Positions 1 through 13,255 of a stretch of 64,000 nt of DNA are shown in pieces (the first letter of the stretch is position 1; the number at the start of each line of letters is the position of its first letter). The stretch covers positions 169,412,853 through 169,476,852 of the forward strand of contig NC_134950.1 of NCBI RefSeq assembly GCF_965638725.1, written 5' to 3'. The notes under the pieces were generated by a model that saw only the letters and a program-made list of their open reading frames with translations, did no database searches and was not told the DNA's origin. Position numbers and translations under genes: made by a program. This stretch comes from Aptenodytes patagonicus (lineage: Eukaryota; Chordata; Aves; Sphenisciformes; Spheniscidae).

Positions 1-2910
1 GCTGACCAGATCACGCACATGGGTTTGAGACTTGATTAGCGTCTCCCCATCCCAAACTGGCGCTCAGCACCGGACCGGCCAAACTGCACAAACTAACCCC
101 GAGCGTGTCTGGAGAAGTCAGTCAGTTGATACGACTTGATCACGACTGGACAGATTACTCTGCTTTTTTTTTTTTTTCCCCCTGAGCTCTTTGTTTTTAA
201 TTTTAAACCAGTATGCTGGTATCCTGTGATGATACAGCCCGCTTTGTTGGCTTTCTCTCCTAATTATGCAGGGATTATTGCAGAACTAAAGGTGCATTTT
301 TAAGGCTTTTAGAAGGAGCCTGTACTCTGCCACTGGCCCTGGAGATGAACCAATGTAGTGACTTTTATCTCCCTTCCAACCAATGCAAAAAGCCTCTTTT
401 CTCTTGAGCTTCCAAACCTGCCTGTAAATAACCTGCCTCGAAATAACCCCCCGACCCTCCCTCCTCCCCTCCACACTCCTTCCACCCAGTTTTCTTCCTG
501 TAATAGGTCTGAAAAGGTTGAAAGGTGCTGAACTCTTGTGCAGGGAATTCAACTTTAAAGACCCTGAACTTTTAGATTCCCTGAGGGGCGCAAAGGAAGG
601 GAGGAGGAGGAAGGGGGGGGTGTCTTGTGCTTTAGCACAGTGACCTAAATGATACATCTCATGTACATGTCATGTCAAATGTCATCTCCAGGGCTCGAAG
701 TACTCCGAATAACCTGTCTGGTCAGTAGAGGTGACTGAAAATACTTAGCTGCAAGCCATCGTTTTGAGAAAGCCTTGCCTTTTATACTTCCTTTTTTATT
801 TATTTATGGGCTGGGGATTTTTTTTCCTCTCCTTGCGCAAGACCCGCCGACTGGCTTTTGCTCCGGCAGATTGCAGAACTGTTTGATGAGCAGCAAACAG
901 CAGTTACAAAACAGGAAGGAAAGAGTGAACCCCATTATTAGGTGGCTTTTTGGGGTCAGAAATGAGAAACTGTGCCTGGGAACGATAGCTGAAGGCAGCA
1001 GCTTGAGCAATTTCATTTGGCTGGGCTCAGCAAGGAGGAAGACACTTGGCTGGGACCTCTCAACGGAGCCTCACACCCTGTGTCTTGCAAAGCCGAGCAG
1101 AGGTACCAGCGTTATGGCCATTGGGCCCTGGGGGTGCCGGGTTCACCCCCCAACCCGTCTCCTCTCTCCCCCCTTCCCGCTGCTGCAGAGCCTCTTGCCA
1201 CCTTCCCTGGGGAAGCGCCTGTTGATTTTCCAAAGGAGGGTGTTAAAAGGTGCCTTCGCTGCAACCTCCCTGGGGAGCGAGCGCTGCCTGCTCAAGGGCT
1301 CTTCAATCTGCCGGGGAAGTGCCCAAAAACAAGCAGTGGGACATGAAAACCCAGATTAATTCAAAGTAGAAATAAGGCAGAGTTGCCCCAGGAGGGTGTT
1401 TCAGCCCACCTGTTTCTCTCTAGCACCTCGGGAAAGCCTTGTCGGCTAGGACAAATGTCCAACTTTTAAACAGGTGATGTTTAAAACCATTGAACAGGGA
1501 GGGAGAAGGTGCTGAAGCAAAGCCTGGGGACATGGCCCGATGGAGGAGGAATCCTTTGGCCTGTGCTGTGCTGGAGAGCAGACTGAGTGCTTGTTACAGC
1601 CCCTCAGTCCCTCTCTGAACTGCAGTTTCCTTTCCCTCACCCGTCACTGCATGCTGAGCCTTCCTCTGCACCCATCACTGGCAAAATAAATCAATGCAAA
1701 GCAAGAACCGGTATGTGCTCAGTATGGTCTGGTCTTGTATAGGGGGACTACTGAAATAGGAATAAATACAGAGGTAATTTCAGTCTTAGCATTGACTTCT
1801 GCGCTTTTCTGATGGGAGATGCAGGTCTCCCTCTCAGCAAAATTTTGATCTGTCCTGATGGTTGGGTGATGTTACGTGGTGGGATTATTGCTTCTGGCAG
1901 GTTGGCTGAAACGTTCTTTTCTGGGTAGTGGGAACTCAAAATTTGGAAGTCAGGTATGTGAACTTCAGCTCAAGAGCTTAAACCCCACCAGAGTGAGGAG
2001 GTGACCAACAGCTGGAATGGCTTTGCCAACAGTCTGGTGGACACATCTGAGAGGGTTTTATCCTGCACCAGTTTTCCAGAGGACAAGCAAACTCTTACAA
2101 AGCAACCATCTGATCGCTGTTCCTGCACAGCAGGGGTTTCCAAGGGAGGGCCTTTCCTAACTCAGTGCTGCCTTTAGCCCTTTTACCGGCAGGATACAAT
2201 TCATACTTGAGGTTTCAAGGAGGAACAAGAGGTTAGATTAAGCCTTCCCAGCAACTCCTGTTAAAAAAGGGGTTTTTTAAAGCATACATCTACATTACGA
2301 TGGAATTCCCTCAGCTTTTGATAAATGCTTTGAACTTCCAGCTGTTCTTGGGAAGAGAAGAAACATCAAAGACATGTCTGCAAAAGTCATTTGTATACCT
2401 GAGTGGAGCAGGGCTCTGTTCTTTTCCTGGGGTGCACCTACGAGACTGCGTAGGGGGACCAGGGAGGGTGAGAGTCTGAATTTAGTAATGAGAGAAGAAA
2501 ATCCATTACAGGGAGCCCCACCAAAAGAGAAATGCCAAATGCACCCAAGCACCTTCATATAATGCAATATCAATTTGCACATTAAGAAGGCAATGTTGTT
2601 TCTGGGATTGCACAAAGCTACCTAGGGGCTCTTCCCCGCCTTGGAGCTGGGATGCCAGTTTCATCCTGGACTTTACAGATTTTTGTTCAAAACAAAGATT
2701 TAGGGTGATAGGGAAAACCATGATCTCTCCTGAACTTTTCCTGTGGCACATGGTGGTTTTTTTGGCCTTCCTGTGTTTGGTTGAAATTCAATGTGCAGCT
2801 CATCACACTGGAAAACCTCATGGTCTTTTTTGGTCTTCAATTCCTGTACATTTATAAAGTGCTAAAGAAAATGAATGTCCTTGCTTATAAGTTTTTCGAG
2901 TTAGACGGAC
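1..2910. other. Intergenic, no gene seen
   Basis: This is unique DNA with a T15 run near 165-178 and AT-rich TCCTAATTATGCAGGGATTA near 257. GC-rich unique sequence lies from about 1,030 to 1,300. Open frames present (up to 194 codons) show no recognisable domains. No repeat family was identified. Confidence 0.6.
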
Positions 2911-3020
2911 ACACTCATAGAGGAATTTAAACTGGAAAGGATACTGGAAAGGATGCTGGTTGGTCCCTGACCAAACTCCTGCTCAAAGTAGGACCAGTCT
3001 CCAACTTTGATGTTAGATCC
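2911..3020 (-). mobile_element. Ancient CR1 relic
   Basis: CTCATAGAGGAATTTAAACTGGAAAGGATGCTGG is followed by a run reading CAAACTCCTGCTCAAAGTAG and GACCAGTCTCCAACTTTGATG. This is the layout of the 3' region of an old CR1 LINE on the minus strand (TTGGAAGGGAC..., then CCCTGCTCAAAGCAGGACCA... in the family). A roughly 18-base internal duplication (GGATACTGGAAAGGATGCTGG) interrupts it. Confidence 0.6.
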
Positions 3021-3475
3021 ACTTGCTTAGGACAAATTTTAATAACTCCAAGTAGAAGGGTGCTGCACCCTGAAACACCTCCCTGGTGCAGGGCGCACTC
3101 GACAGGGTGTGGTTTCCCAGTCTGTAACCACAAACAGGCAGCAAGAGAGCAGCAATATGGTGCAGACACAGACCTCTCTCACATGACCTCGGAGTCATGG
3201 CCTTGGTCGAGGAAGGGCACACGGGAAAGATGGGAACCATCAGGAGAAGGCTTGCTGACAGCAGCAGGAGAAAACAGAGGCACTGCGTGCTCCTGCGAAT
3301 GGTGCAGTAGGCAAGGCTTGTCGTGCAGAGAAGTCTGTGTGTCCTCCTGGGCCAGCTAACCTCCACTTTGGCCAGCTCACCTCCAGGGAGGTCCCCAGGG
3401 TGACGATGGCATTGGTTGTTGCTGCCCAGCACAAGCTTTCCCTAGTCATGAGATTGGCTCCCTCTGGAAAACAAG

Positions 3476-3737
3476 AAGGCTGGTTTAAATCCATAAGACT
3501 AGAGTAAATCGTCTTTTTATGAATATTGGTTTGGGCTCCTAAGTTGTGCCTTCCTCGTGGTCATCAAGGTTGCCCATGGCTGCTGGAAAAGAAAGGGAGG
3601 GGGGTTTAAAGGCTGGTTTAAATCCATAAGACTAGAGTAAATCATCTTTTTGTGAATATTGGTTTGGGCTCCTAAGTTGTGTCTTCCTTGTGGTCATCAA
3701 GGTTGCCCGTGGCTGCTGGAAAAGAAAGGGAGGGGGG
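3476..3737. repeat. 133-bp direct tandem duplication
   Basis: The segment starting AAGGCTGGTTTAAATCC is present twice head-to-tail, at 3476-3608 and 3609-3737. Both copies end in the same GGAAAAGAAAGGGAGGGGGG. The copies differ at about five positions, mostly transitions (TCGT/TCAT, CTCG/CTTG, CCATGG/CCGTGG), so the duplication is recent but not brand new. It borders a purine-rich tract at 3719-3795. Confidence 0.95.
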
Positions 3738-4224
3738 AAGAGAGAGAGGAAGAAAGCAAGAAGGCAAGACAGAAGAAGAAAAAACCAAGAAGATGACACC
3801 TGGCATACTAATCCCATGACGCAAGGAGCATGGCTTTGCAAACAGGTGCAAGTATTAGGAGATGCTCAGCAAACCCCAAGAGATGGCAACATGGTAGAAA
3901 TCCAGCTGCAGGGTGAAACAGGGCCAGTGCAGCTTCTCCTGGGAATTCAGGAGAATTTCCTGTTTTCTGTGATAGACTGGCTTTTTCATCAAACTCCATG
4001 TAAGATACTTTTCCATGTGTCACTGTTCTTCAAGGCCTCACAACATCTCGGTACCAGTGGCCTCCCAGCCACTGTGCAAGGTCCTTTGCTAGGTCTTTCC
4101 ATAGATGCTTGAACTGTCTTATAACCATTAATGTTTCAAAATACCAAACTGCAACCCTTTAATTGCTGAGAAAGACAAGCAAAGGATGGCTCTGAGGCTG
4201 GGGCACTACTAGTGAGAGAGAGTC

Positions 4225-4310
4225 TCATGCCAGAGATTTCTTGGATGATCTTGGATGAGTCACTTACCCTCAATCGGTGTCTTGGTTTTAAAAATTGGAG
4301 CTGGTATTGC
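4225..4310 (+). mobile_element. MIR-like SINE relic
   Basis: GATCTTGGATGAGTCACTTAC followed by GTGTCTTGGTTTTAAAAATTGG resembles the MIR GACCTTGGGCAAGTCACTTAACCTC...TCAGTTT...AAAATGG order. Confidence 0.5.
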
Positions 4311-7300
4311 TTCCTCAGCTTGGAAAGGTTGAGTGAGGATGACCAGGTGAGGCTGTAAGGCTCAGACAGGGAGGGTGGAAGGGCTGTGCAGGGGCTTGGA
4401 GCCAGCAAGGAGCCACCTCGCCTGGTGGGTCGCTGTGTGAAGGCAGTGTTCCCCCTGCAGGGAGCTCACTGCAGCTCCAGAGCCTTCAGTGCCGGTGTTT
4501 TTCTGGGGGAAGGCAAAATTATTTAGGCATCCAGGAAAGCAGAACCGCATGATTTATCACGGGGAAAATCCACAACTTCTCCTGCTGTTGCTTAAATAAT
4601 TGTTAAGGCTGTCGTGGCGTAAGGTAGGAATGACTTAGAAAGCAGCATCTATTTCTTTTGAAATCAGAGCTTCAGTAAATGCTTCCTGCATGTTGTGACT
4701 GGAGAGATGAGCTGCCCTTTTTCATTTTTGGTTGCTTTTATTTTATCCTTTTTTTTTTCCCCTCTTAGTTTCCTGAAAAGAAAGTGTTGCTTGCAGACAA
4801 TCAATAGAAACAAAACCAGGGGATTTGAAAGTTAAAGGATCTGATTGTGCAGATGAATTACTTTCCAGTTCCAGAGCTGAAGTGATTGGGGAAAGGAGGG
4901 GCAAACATGTGGGGCTTACTGGGAGAGGGAAGGTGTTCAGGGATCCGGAGCAGTTCTGGGGAGAGGTGCTAACACCGGGTTGAGACCCTCCACCTGAACA
5001 GTAGTTTCAGAACTCCCTTAGTGTCTCCTGCCTCTCTTTCCTGTGCTCTTGAGTCCAATTTCAGGGAGGGGAGCTCTCGAAAGAGCTGAGTAAATGCACA
5101 GCCTGGAACCAGGGTCTTTAGGAAAGTCTGGGGTGTGTTGAATTATTTTGCCCCTTTTCATAGAAATGATTGAAAGTGAGGGGGAAGAGCAACAACCGTT
5201 GTGTGAATGTTGGAAAAGGCTCAAAACAAAACAAAAAAAAAAAAGGGAAAAAAACCCCCCAAATCAGGTTAAATACTCTGCCTTGGGAAGGGGTTGAGGA
5301 TGGGAACTGAGAGAAAAGGATGAGCGAGGGGTTGGTGATCCAGCCACTTGGCAGGACTTTCCAAAGCCCTGGTGACCTCTGGGACGCGGGAAGGATCTGC
5401 AGATCATCGAGGGCAACTTCAGCCTCTCCCTGGAAGAGAAAACCAGGGGTGCATTTTTGTACTAAGGACCCGCAAGCATATCTTATGATAAAGAGCATTC
5501 AGTTTTGAACCAAAGTTCAAGGTTCAGCCTAAATTTGGGGGAAAGGGGATAGGGAAAGGGATGGAAGAAGGGTGTCTAAATTACTTGGGATGCCTCGGTC
5601 TTCCCACCGAGCATAGGGAGAGCCTAGGCGGATCCAGGAGATTGGATCTTAGATGGTGAATGCTAGATCCAGCCACCTGGACTCTGTGCAAGTGGGAGCG
5701 ATCCAGTTGCAAACTTGATGCCTTATAGTGAAACATAGAGGATTTTCTTCATTCAGCAAAGGTCCACCCCAAAATAAGCCAAAGAACAATAAAAAGGGCT
5801 GTGGTGCTGCGAAAACCAAACACATCGTTCTTAATCAACTAAATGAGTGGAAAGAAAATGGCTCTGAACTGGTGGAGACAAAGTTGGCTCAATTTTTCAG
5901 ACATTTCAAACCTTAATTTTTTTAAAAAATGTTTGTTTAAAACATTGAAAAATTATTTTTTATAACAAAAATGGCATTGAATCATGTTGAAGAGCAGAAA
6001 CCATACCTCTTCCTTTGGAAATGCTGAAATGAAACATTTCCATTTTCCTCCGACTGTCCACAGACAGATTTTTTTTTTCCTACAAAACAAAACAAAAGAA
6101 AACCAAAACCACCAGTTAAACTGACACAACCTTGCAATGCATTTCAGGACCAGGGATATGGGGCAAAAAAACCCGATGGCTGAACAAAAGTAACTTTGCC
6201 AGGCTCTTGTTTTCACTGCAAGAATTACTGGTGCCCAACCTGAACCTGTCTGCGGGAAAGCAAGAGGAATTTTGCTACAAAACTTGTGGGTTTGGGTTTG
6301 CTTTATCTGGGGACATACATCTGGGATGCCGCAGCCGTCTGCTGCCCAAACGGACCCCGCTTGGACATCCCCAGCCCCTGCATGATGTTGCGATGCTCAC
6401 TAACATCAAAGACCAAATTATTCGACCTGGAGTGTGACATGTGGGAGGAACGTCCCCAGCTTGGGAAAACAGTTCAAATAGCCCCCCGCCGCAGCGGTAG
6501 GGACATATAGATATGCAGGAACGCCGTCCCTCCGGGCCGATCGCCCTGGCAGGGGGAGAGCGGCGTTATGGCTGTGGGGTTTTGTGCAGGGGATGCTTCG
6601 GAGGGAGCTGATTGCTCTGAAAGCCGCCCCCAACCCTTTTATATGGTCATTAGGAGACCTGAATGGGGAAGGCTGCGGGGGCTTCTCACGCCTCCAGCCC
6701 AATCCAGCCAGCAGCCCTTCTCTCAAGTACCTGCTAACAGGTTGACTTGCCTTTGGTCTCAGTCAGGTCTCAGCGGAGACCGGGCACCATTTCCTAGGCT
6801 AATAGGTGTGAGGGGAGCCAAGAATTTCACTCTTTTTTTTTCAGTCTTTTCAAGGCAGGCTATAAACCTCTTGTTTTCCTCCTCCTCCTCTGGGTTTGTT
6901 TCTCTGCTTCCTCCCCCCCGCCCCAGGTGGTGTTAAAAGTCAACAAGCCCCTTTATCTCAGGGCTGGTCTTTTTTTCCCCCGGGATGCTGGAGCAAATCC
7001 ACATTGCTGAGGAGGTGGCAGTCCCGCATCCTTTGAGTCTTTTCAGTTCCTCACAGGCACTCTCCCCACCTTTTTCTGAGGCAGATGATACCCAGGCTTG
7101 GGGCAGGGTCCCCGTTAGGCAGATTGCAGCTGGACAGGGCTGGCAATCCTCATTTTCCTTCGGTTTGCAGTGGTGCAGCTCAAGAAATGCTGCATGACGA
7201 GCTGCAGAGATGCTGAGCTGAGAACAACATGGCTACGAGCAGAATCGGGGGCCGGCAGCCGGGTTTCCCCCTCCTGCCCTGGGTTACTCTTGAACCACTG

Positions 7301-8079
7301 GAGGTTGAACTGGAGGGATCCCAGTTCGCCTTGTAGCTCCTGATTCACCAGCCAAGCGCCCAGAGCAGCAAAACTGGTGCATTAGGAGCCCGGCCGGCAG
7401 CCTGGCATGGGGCTGATTCTGCTCTTCATCTGCTTATTCCCACTGGAGCAAAGTGGCTGTGAACTGTTTTCCCAGTGCAGCAGGAGCAAGGAGGGATCGG
7501 GCCCAAATTTGAGGCTGATTCAGTGTTTTTGGCTCAGACCATGGGTGTGGCTCCCCCCCAACCTTTTCTTTTTTTTTTTCTTTTTTTAATTCGAATGGCC
7601 CAGATCTGGAACATGCTTTTCTTCCCTCAGAGTGTTAAAACTGGAGTGAATATCCTTTAGAGTGTTACCTTTTCCCTGTAGGAATTGCTGGATGGTGTTG
7701 AGAACAAGTTGGTATTTGCTAACCAGCTTTGCAAAGACCTTCTCTATCAGAGGAGGTCATTTGGGCTCTGCTCTCTAAAGACCTGGTTTCAGTGCTGTGG
7801 CTGCTGGAAAGCGGTAGGGCTGCTCTGCCTCTTTGCTCTTCTCCAGGCAATGGAGAGATGTAGCTCTGATGCCCTACCGAGTCCTTACCCCTGGCCATGG
7901 GAGAGAAGGATTTGCTGGTCCACGCACCAGGTAAATGCCTTGGCTTCTCCAACCACCGCAGTGGAAAAGATATTTATCAGCAGCTCCTCAGGTCACTGAG
8001 TGGAGGGTGATTTCAGAAGAATATATGCGAGCCCATCAGGTCTGTGTGCCATGCAGTTCATGTGGTGTCTTCTTCTAGC

Positions 8080-8165
8080 AAGTCTACCTGCCTCAGTTTC
8101 CCCACTGACAAAATAGGGATGGTGAGGCACAGCTCTGAGCTGAACTTTGGGGGCTGCAATGCAGC
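8080..8165 (+). mobile_element. MIR-like SINE relic
   Basis: CTGCCTCAGTTTCCCCACTGA followed by CAAAATAGGGATGGTGAGG is a good match to the conserved MIR segment CCTCAGTTTCCCCATCTGTAAAATGGGGATAA. Confidence 0.65.
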
Positions 8166-9975
8166 TTTGTTTGAACGGGCTTTATGTTCTTTCCCCTCCT
8201 GCATTACACTGTCAGGGACCTACGCCTTTTTTACCCCACTGCAGGAGATGAATCAGGCCTCAAGATATTTTCTATTTCACTGTGGTTTTTTTCACTGCAG
8301 ACTTGACTTTTAACTCTTCCATATGCTGTTTCTAACACTGGGAGGGAGAATGACAGGCTAACATCCAGAGGTCCCTTCCAACCACCATCTCCAGGACTCT
8401 TCCTGCTTCTCACCTCCTGACAGCACCATCCACTCTCCTTGCCCTGGTGTAGCGACAGGCTGAAACACCGAAGCCTGTTGCAGGGCTTGGCAGGGAAAAA
8501 AAAAACCCTCTGTGGTGCTCAGAAAACTCCCATCAAAATGTCCTCCTGAGGGACACCTGGAGACATTTGCTACAGAAAGCCTTAGACCTTGTAGAAAAGA
8601 GCCAGGCCAACAGCGGTGAAGAGCTTTAAAAAAATCCTATTATGAGGGAATCCTAAAAGAGCGCCTTTCTGACCTGGATGACGCAGGTGTCAACATAGTC
8701 TGGGCTTGCACAAAAGCTTGGTAGTGTCACTCCTTCTCTAACTGCATCGGCTTTCCCAGAAGAGAAATAGGCACTTTCCTCTCGCCCTTGGCTTCCCTCG
8801 GCCATTTTGACTGGAAGACTCTCCAAATGGCTTAGATGCCTCCTGTCGAGGGCAATGCAAGATAATACCTTTGTGGACATGAGGCCAGGTACACTGTCAC
8901 CAAAAAACCTTGGAAAAATGAGGATGGACTCTTAATGGGGTCTCTAAATATCCACGTCCAGCAGAGATGAACAGTCTTTCTCCATTGCTGCCTGGAGAGC
9001 AGCAGATCCTTCTGTCACACATTTCTTGGTCCATGGGCTGAGTTTTGGTCACCACCGTGGAGGTGGTGGGGATGGATGGGGACTGAGGGGCTCTTAGGCA
9101 AGTGCACCCTGGGGTGTGGCATGTAGGGGGTTAATTGTATTAAAGCGAATACTTGAGGAATTAATAATGATTTGCTGCTCATCAGGCAGCCTTCCTTGAG
9201 AAATGTAACGCAAGAAAAAACACGTTAGGAAATGCCAGAAAAATGCAGTGAAAAAAGAAATTGTGGGTGTGTGGGGGTGGTGGTGTGAAGAAGCAGCCTG
9301 GGATCTCACTTGGGCTCGGTCCAGGAGTCACGCAAGAAGTCTCATTGCCTGCTGGATGGGGCCACCCAGCACCCCCGGGGCCTGCCTCTGCCCTTCGCTC
9401 AACTCCACCAGCGCCCTGGAGACTAAAGGGTTGTGGGGGCTTTCCTGCAGGGCACGACCTGGCTTGCTGCAGCGCTGCAGCTCCATAAAAGGAACTTGGG
9501 GAAAGCATCTGTCCGTGCTGGGAAGGAGAGGTGCAACTGTGGTACGACAAGCATTCAGGCCGAGGATGGATCACCTGAGTTCCCGTCAGGGTGAAAGCAA
9601 GGGATGCAAGCCCAACGCAAGCCACGCACAGCCGTCGTGTAATGTCCCCATCTGGGGAACTCCTTGTTGCAGGATGCTGCTGTGCTATCATAAAGCAGAA
9701 AGGACAAAAAAATAAAAAGAAGGGAAAAAAAGAGAAATAAAGTGATTTAGAGGAGTGATAAAAGCATCTGAAGGTCTGCTTGGACCTCTGAAGGCTTAAA
9801 AATGCTCATGTTTGAGGGTATAGGGAGGTGAAGTAGGAGTGTTTAACAACTGACCCTAATTTTGCACATCAGGGATAAATGTAGACAGCCACCTTGGCAT
9901 GGGAGCATCTCTGAAGCTTGAATGTCCCTACCACCATAGGATGTCCCTGGAGGGACGACTGTGCTGTGAACCCCG

Positions 9976-10923
9976 TTGCATGGAGAGGGGAGCCGAGGTG
10001 CAGGGAGGTGGCTGAGCGATTTGGCACGACACATGCAGATAGTCCACGTCCGCCCCAGGCCTGAACCACGTCTCCACAATAGCCCCCTTATTCCCTCTCC
10101 GGGCACTAGTCCAACTTGCCGCGACGATGCCCTGCCAGGGAAATTGGGTGTCAGAGGGTGGTGGGGATTGGGCAACATCAGACGTTCCCGCTTGGCGTCC
10201 CGTCCCCCGCGGGGGCTGTCTTTAGTCCCCCGTTGCTTTTCTTTGGAGAGTGAAACCCTTTGGTTTACATCAGTCCCACGTTGTCCTCCTCGTGCTTGTT
10301 GGTTCCCACTGCTGGCTTTCCCTAAGGTGGGGCTGGTGTTAGCTTGGGACCCGCTCGCTAATGGATATTTTGGCAGCAAAAGACAAGAGACTTGTCGTGC
10401 ACTTCCTGATGGGCACCACGTAATGGCAGGGATGTCCAGAAATCACGAGTTTGGGGGGTTTTTTCCTCCCTTTTTGGAGTCTTTTGGGCTACCTACACTA
10501 ATTATTAGGCAAGCCAGCAACATCAACGCAATCTGCTGCCTGTCTCCTGCTTTCTCTCCCACCCTCATCCCCCTGAAGTGCAAGATCTGTCTTTGGCGGG
10601 TTGGAAACAGCCCGGGCTGGGCGTCAGCTCTGCTATCAGGGAACCGGCGCAGCCGTTTTCGGTGTCGAGGTATATTTTTCGATAGCCAAGGTGCTGCTCC
10701 CAACTTCCTTGTCTGTCACCTGCTCAGAGGAGGAAGCCGCGTCGTGCGTTTGATTTGGAGCCAGCCCGTTGATGGAGCGATGCTGCTTTCTCGCCGGGCT
10801 GGAAGCTCGCGCCGCTGCCAAACAGCTGATGAGCCACCTCTCAGCCATCTCTTTCTCTGCCTTTTACTAGGCGTGATTTTTGTCTTGATACCAGAGAGCC
10901 ACTGGAGCATGGGGGATGTCTGA
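9976..10923 (+). other. CpG-rich block with a 315-codon open frame
   Basis: From 10021 to 10260 I counted 15 CpG dinucleotides, and CpGs stay frequent to about 10850, which is high for this window. A frame starting ATG at 9976 stays open for 315 codons to 10923, the longest in the window. The predicted peptide shows no domain, signal peptide or repeat that I recognise. Its composition looks like translated non-coding GC-rich DNA. It could be chance, an unmethylated regulatory island, or an exon of an unannotated transcript. I do not call a gene. Confidence 0.3.
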
Positions 10924-11334
10924 TTTTGAGAAGAAATTTGCAATTGTACTGTGTCCAAAGAACATGCAATAGGAAAAAAATATCTGGTTACTTCCCAGAC
11001 ATCTATTTCATCGATCTTGGTGAATATCAGAATTAATTTAATTAGCATCCAATAACCAGCACCAGCCTTAAAATGCAGAGATTGGACCCTGGCCCTCGGA
11101 TTTGCAGGGCTGATATAATCCCTCCTGTATGACTTTTCCTGAAAGTACCATCCCTGTGAGGAAAGCCGAAAAAAAAAAAAATCAGGACAATTTGTGTCCA
11201 TTTACAGATCTGTGGTTCAACACCCCAGCTCATTCTCTCCTTTCTAATTGCTGCTTTCTTCTCTTCTCGGGCTCCTTTGTTTCTCTCTGCAAGCAGCCAC
11301 AGCTTTCAGATGTTTTAGGGTCATTCCTCCATGT

Positions 11335-12260
11335 GCTGCAATGCTAATTATTTCTTCTGGCCTAATGCAGTTTTACATATCACTCCCAGCCACGCAGGCC
11401 ACGTAGCACACACAAGCACGCTCTCTGCATTCACATGATAAAACCTCCCCACAGACACACGCAGGACAACACAAAGCCGTAGGATCCCGACGCCAGAGAG
11501 CAAACCACGGTTTCTGTCGTGCTGCCGTCGCTTCGTAATCGTGCCGTCTTAATTAGAGGGTTTCCGAAGCTAGAAATCTGGTGCAGTCATGTACCAAATT
11601 TGCCCCACTAATGCTTTGAAATTATGAAGATAGCATTGATAATAATTGCCAAGACTCCCTTTCTTGATCTTTATTATGGTCTATCTGCAACATTCAAAAT
11701 ATGTTAAGTGGAAACTACTCAAAAGACTTTCCGGTTAATGAATGATTTGTGAAAAGCTTTCTCTTCCAGAAATGACCGATATTAGAATTGGTGCTGATGT
11801 CATGTAACAGTTCCCATTCAGAAAAGCTATTGAAAACAGTCCAAATTCCTCAGAACTGTTAAATCTCTTTTAATTTCTCCTCTTTGTGTATATATAAACT
11901 GTGGGGGTTTTGTTTGTTTGTTTATTTCCCTCTTGCGGAGAGTGAGTTTTAATTTAATTTGCATGTTGGGTTGCTGCTCTTTTTGTGTTGCCTTTAATAT
12001 ATTCAGAGCATTTGGGAAGCCTGAGGTTTGGAGACAGTGGAGAGCGAGATTGTTTCCATCGATGAATGTGGCTTTCAGAAAAGAAATTAAAACGTTGGGG
12101 AAAATAAATTCCACGAGTGCCAACACGGGCAAGGAAATGGAGGATTTTTTCCCTCGCGTTTTTCCCAGGCAAAATCAGCGAAAAGCCCGTCTTTCCTCCT
12201 TTTGTTTCTAATGGCATCTGCTTTAATAAAAATAATTGCAGTGATGGCAAGAAAAAAAAG
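11335..12260. promoter_or_regulatory. Candidate conserved non-coding element
   Basis: AT-rich, complex, non-repetitive DNA with clustered homeodomain-type cores includes GCTAATTATTTCTTCTGGCC at 11343 and CGTAATCGTGCCGTCTTAAT near 11534. Unmethylated-looking CpGs are scattered through an AT-rich context. There is no coding frame with domain content. This texture is typical of vertebrate conserved enhancers near developmental genes. Conservation itself cannot be tested here. Confidence 0.4.
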
Positions 12261-13255
12261 AACCCAGGCAGGGATGAGCGTAGGTAGGTCCCAAGCAAAG
12301 ATTAATCAGAAGAATGCATGGAGGCATGCAGCTCCCATCCACAAACAGAAGGGAAAATGAATATGGAGAGGCTTATGCAGAACTCTCGATGAATAGCATT
12401 GGGTCTCGTATGTCTGGATGGTGTTTTGCAACCCGAGGGCTGTCTGTGAGGATGAGGGTGTGTGGGATGGGGATGCATCGACGTAGCCTGTTTTCTGGTA
12501 TATAAACCACTCTTTCTTCCAGATCACTTCCCCTCCTCTCCTCAAACTTGCTTTTTTTCCAAAGCGATGTTTCTAATTTCAATTTTAGAGCCTGAAATGA
12601 GCAATGTCTTACGAGGAGGAGGTTTTCTCCAGGCTGAAGGAGGAGGTGATAATGTTGAGGACTCCTTGCTGAGAAACCTTGTCTCTCCTAAAGAAGGATT
12701 TAGTATTTTTTGAGGGGAAAAAAAAGCAGCTGTAGGAAGGCTTGTCCCTGGGCAGGAAAGGGCTGTGGGATCTAATCAGATCTTGCCGTCCTGAGCTGCT
12801 GAGGTTTGGTGTGGTTAAAAGACATGCCGTGCACCTGCACCCAGAGTCAACCTTGCAAACCCTCTCCCAGGAGCCTTTGCAATGGTCTTTGGGAACGCGT
12901 GGCCAAATCCAGACTTGCCTTTCAAAAGGAGGGTCGCAAAAAGGGACCTCGAGGATGCTTATTTTTCTCTTCCCTCTCCAAAAAATACACATTAGAAGGC
13001 GCATCTGTCGCCCGCCCAAGGGGTGCATCTGGGGGATGCGAGGACCGGGGAGAGGTGATGCTCGGGGACATCCAGATGAGGGTCAAACGTCTGTGTTTCC
13101 CACTTAATGTCAGAGACCCGTCACCGCTCCGTCGTGAATTCCTGGGGACAATGCGAGCCGCCCCCAGCCGATGAAAGGCTCCCGTCCTGCTGGGTCTTCG
13201 GGGAGATAACCCCGACAAAACCCCTGCAAGCCTCCACCAAGCGCCTACTGCCCTT

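Larger units (their letters stand above)
3796..9000. other. Intergenic, no gene seen
   Basis: This is unique DNA with two MIR-like relics (4.2 and 8.1 kb), A-rich runs (5.22-5.26 and 6.07-6.11 kb), and a CpG-bearing GC-rich stretch around 6.34-6.80 kb. The frames of 100-140 codons here lack any recognisable protein motif. Confidence 0.6.

Noticed and set aside
775..1359. 194-codon plus-strand open frame in the left flank
   Set aside because: It has no recognisable domain or family motif. An overlapping minus-strand frame of similar quality points to GC-rich non-coding DNA.
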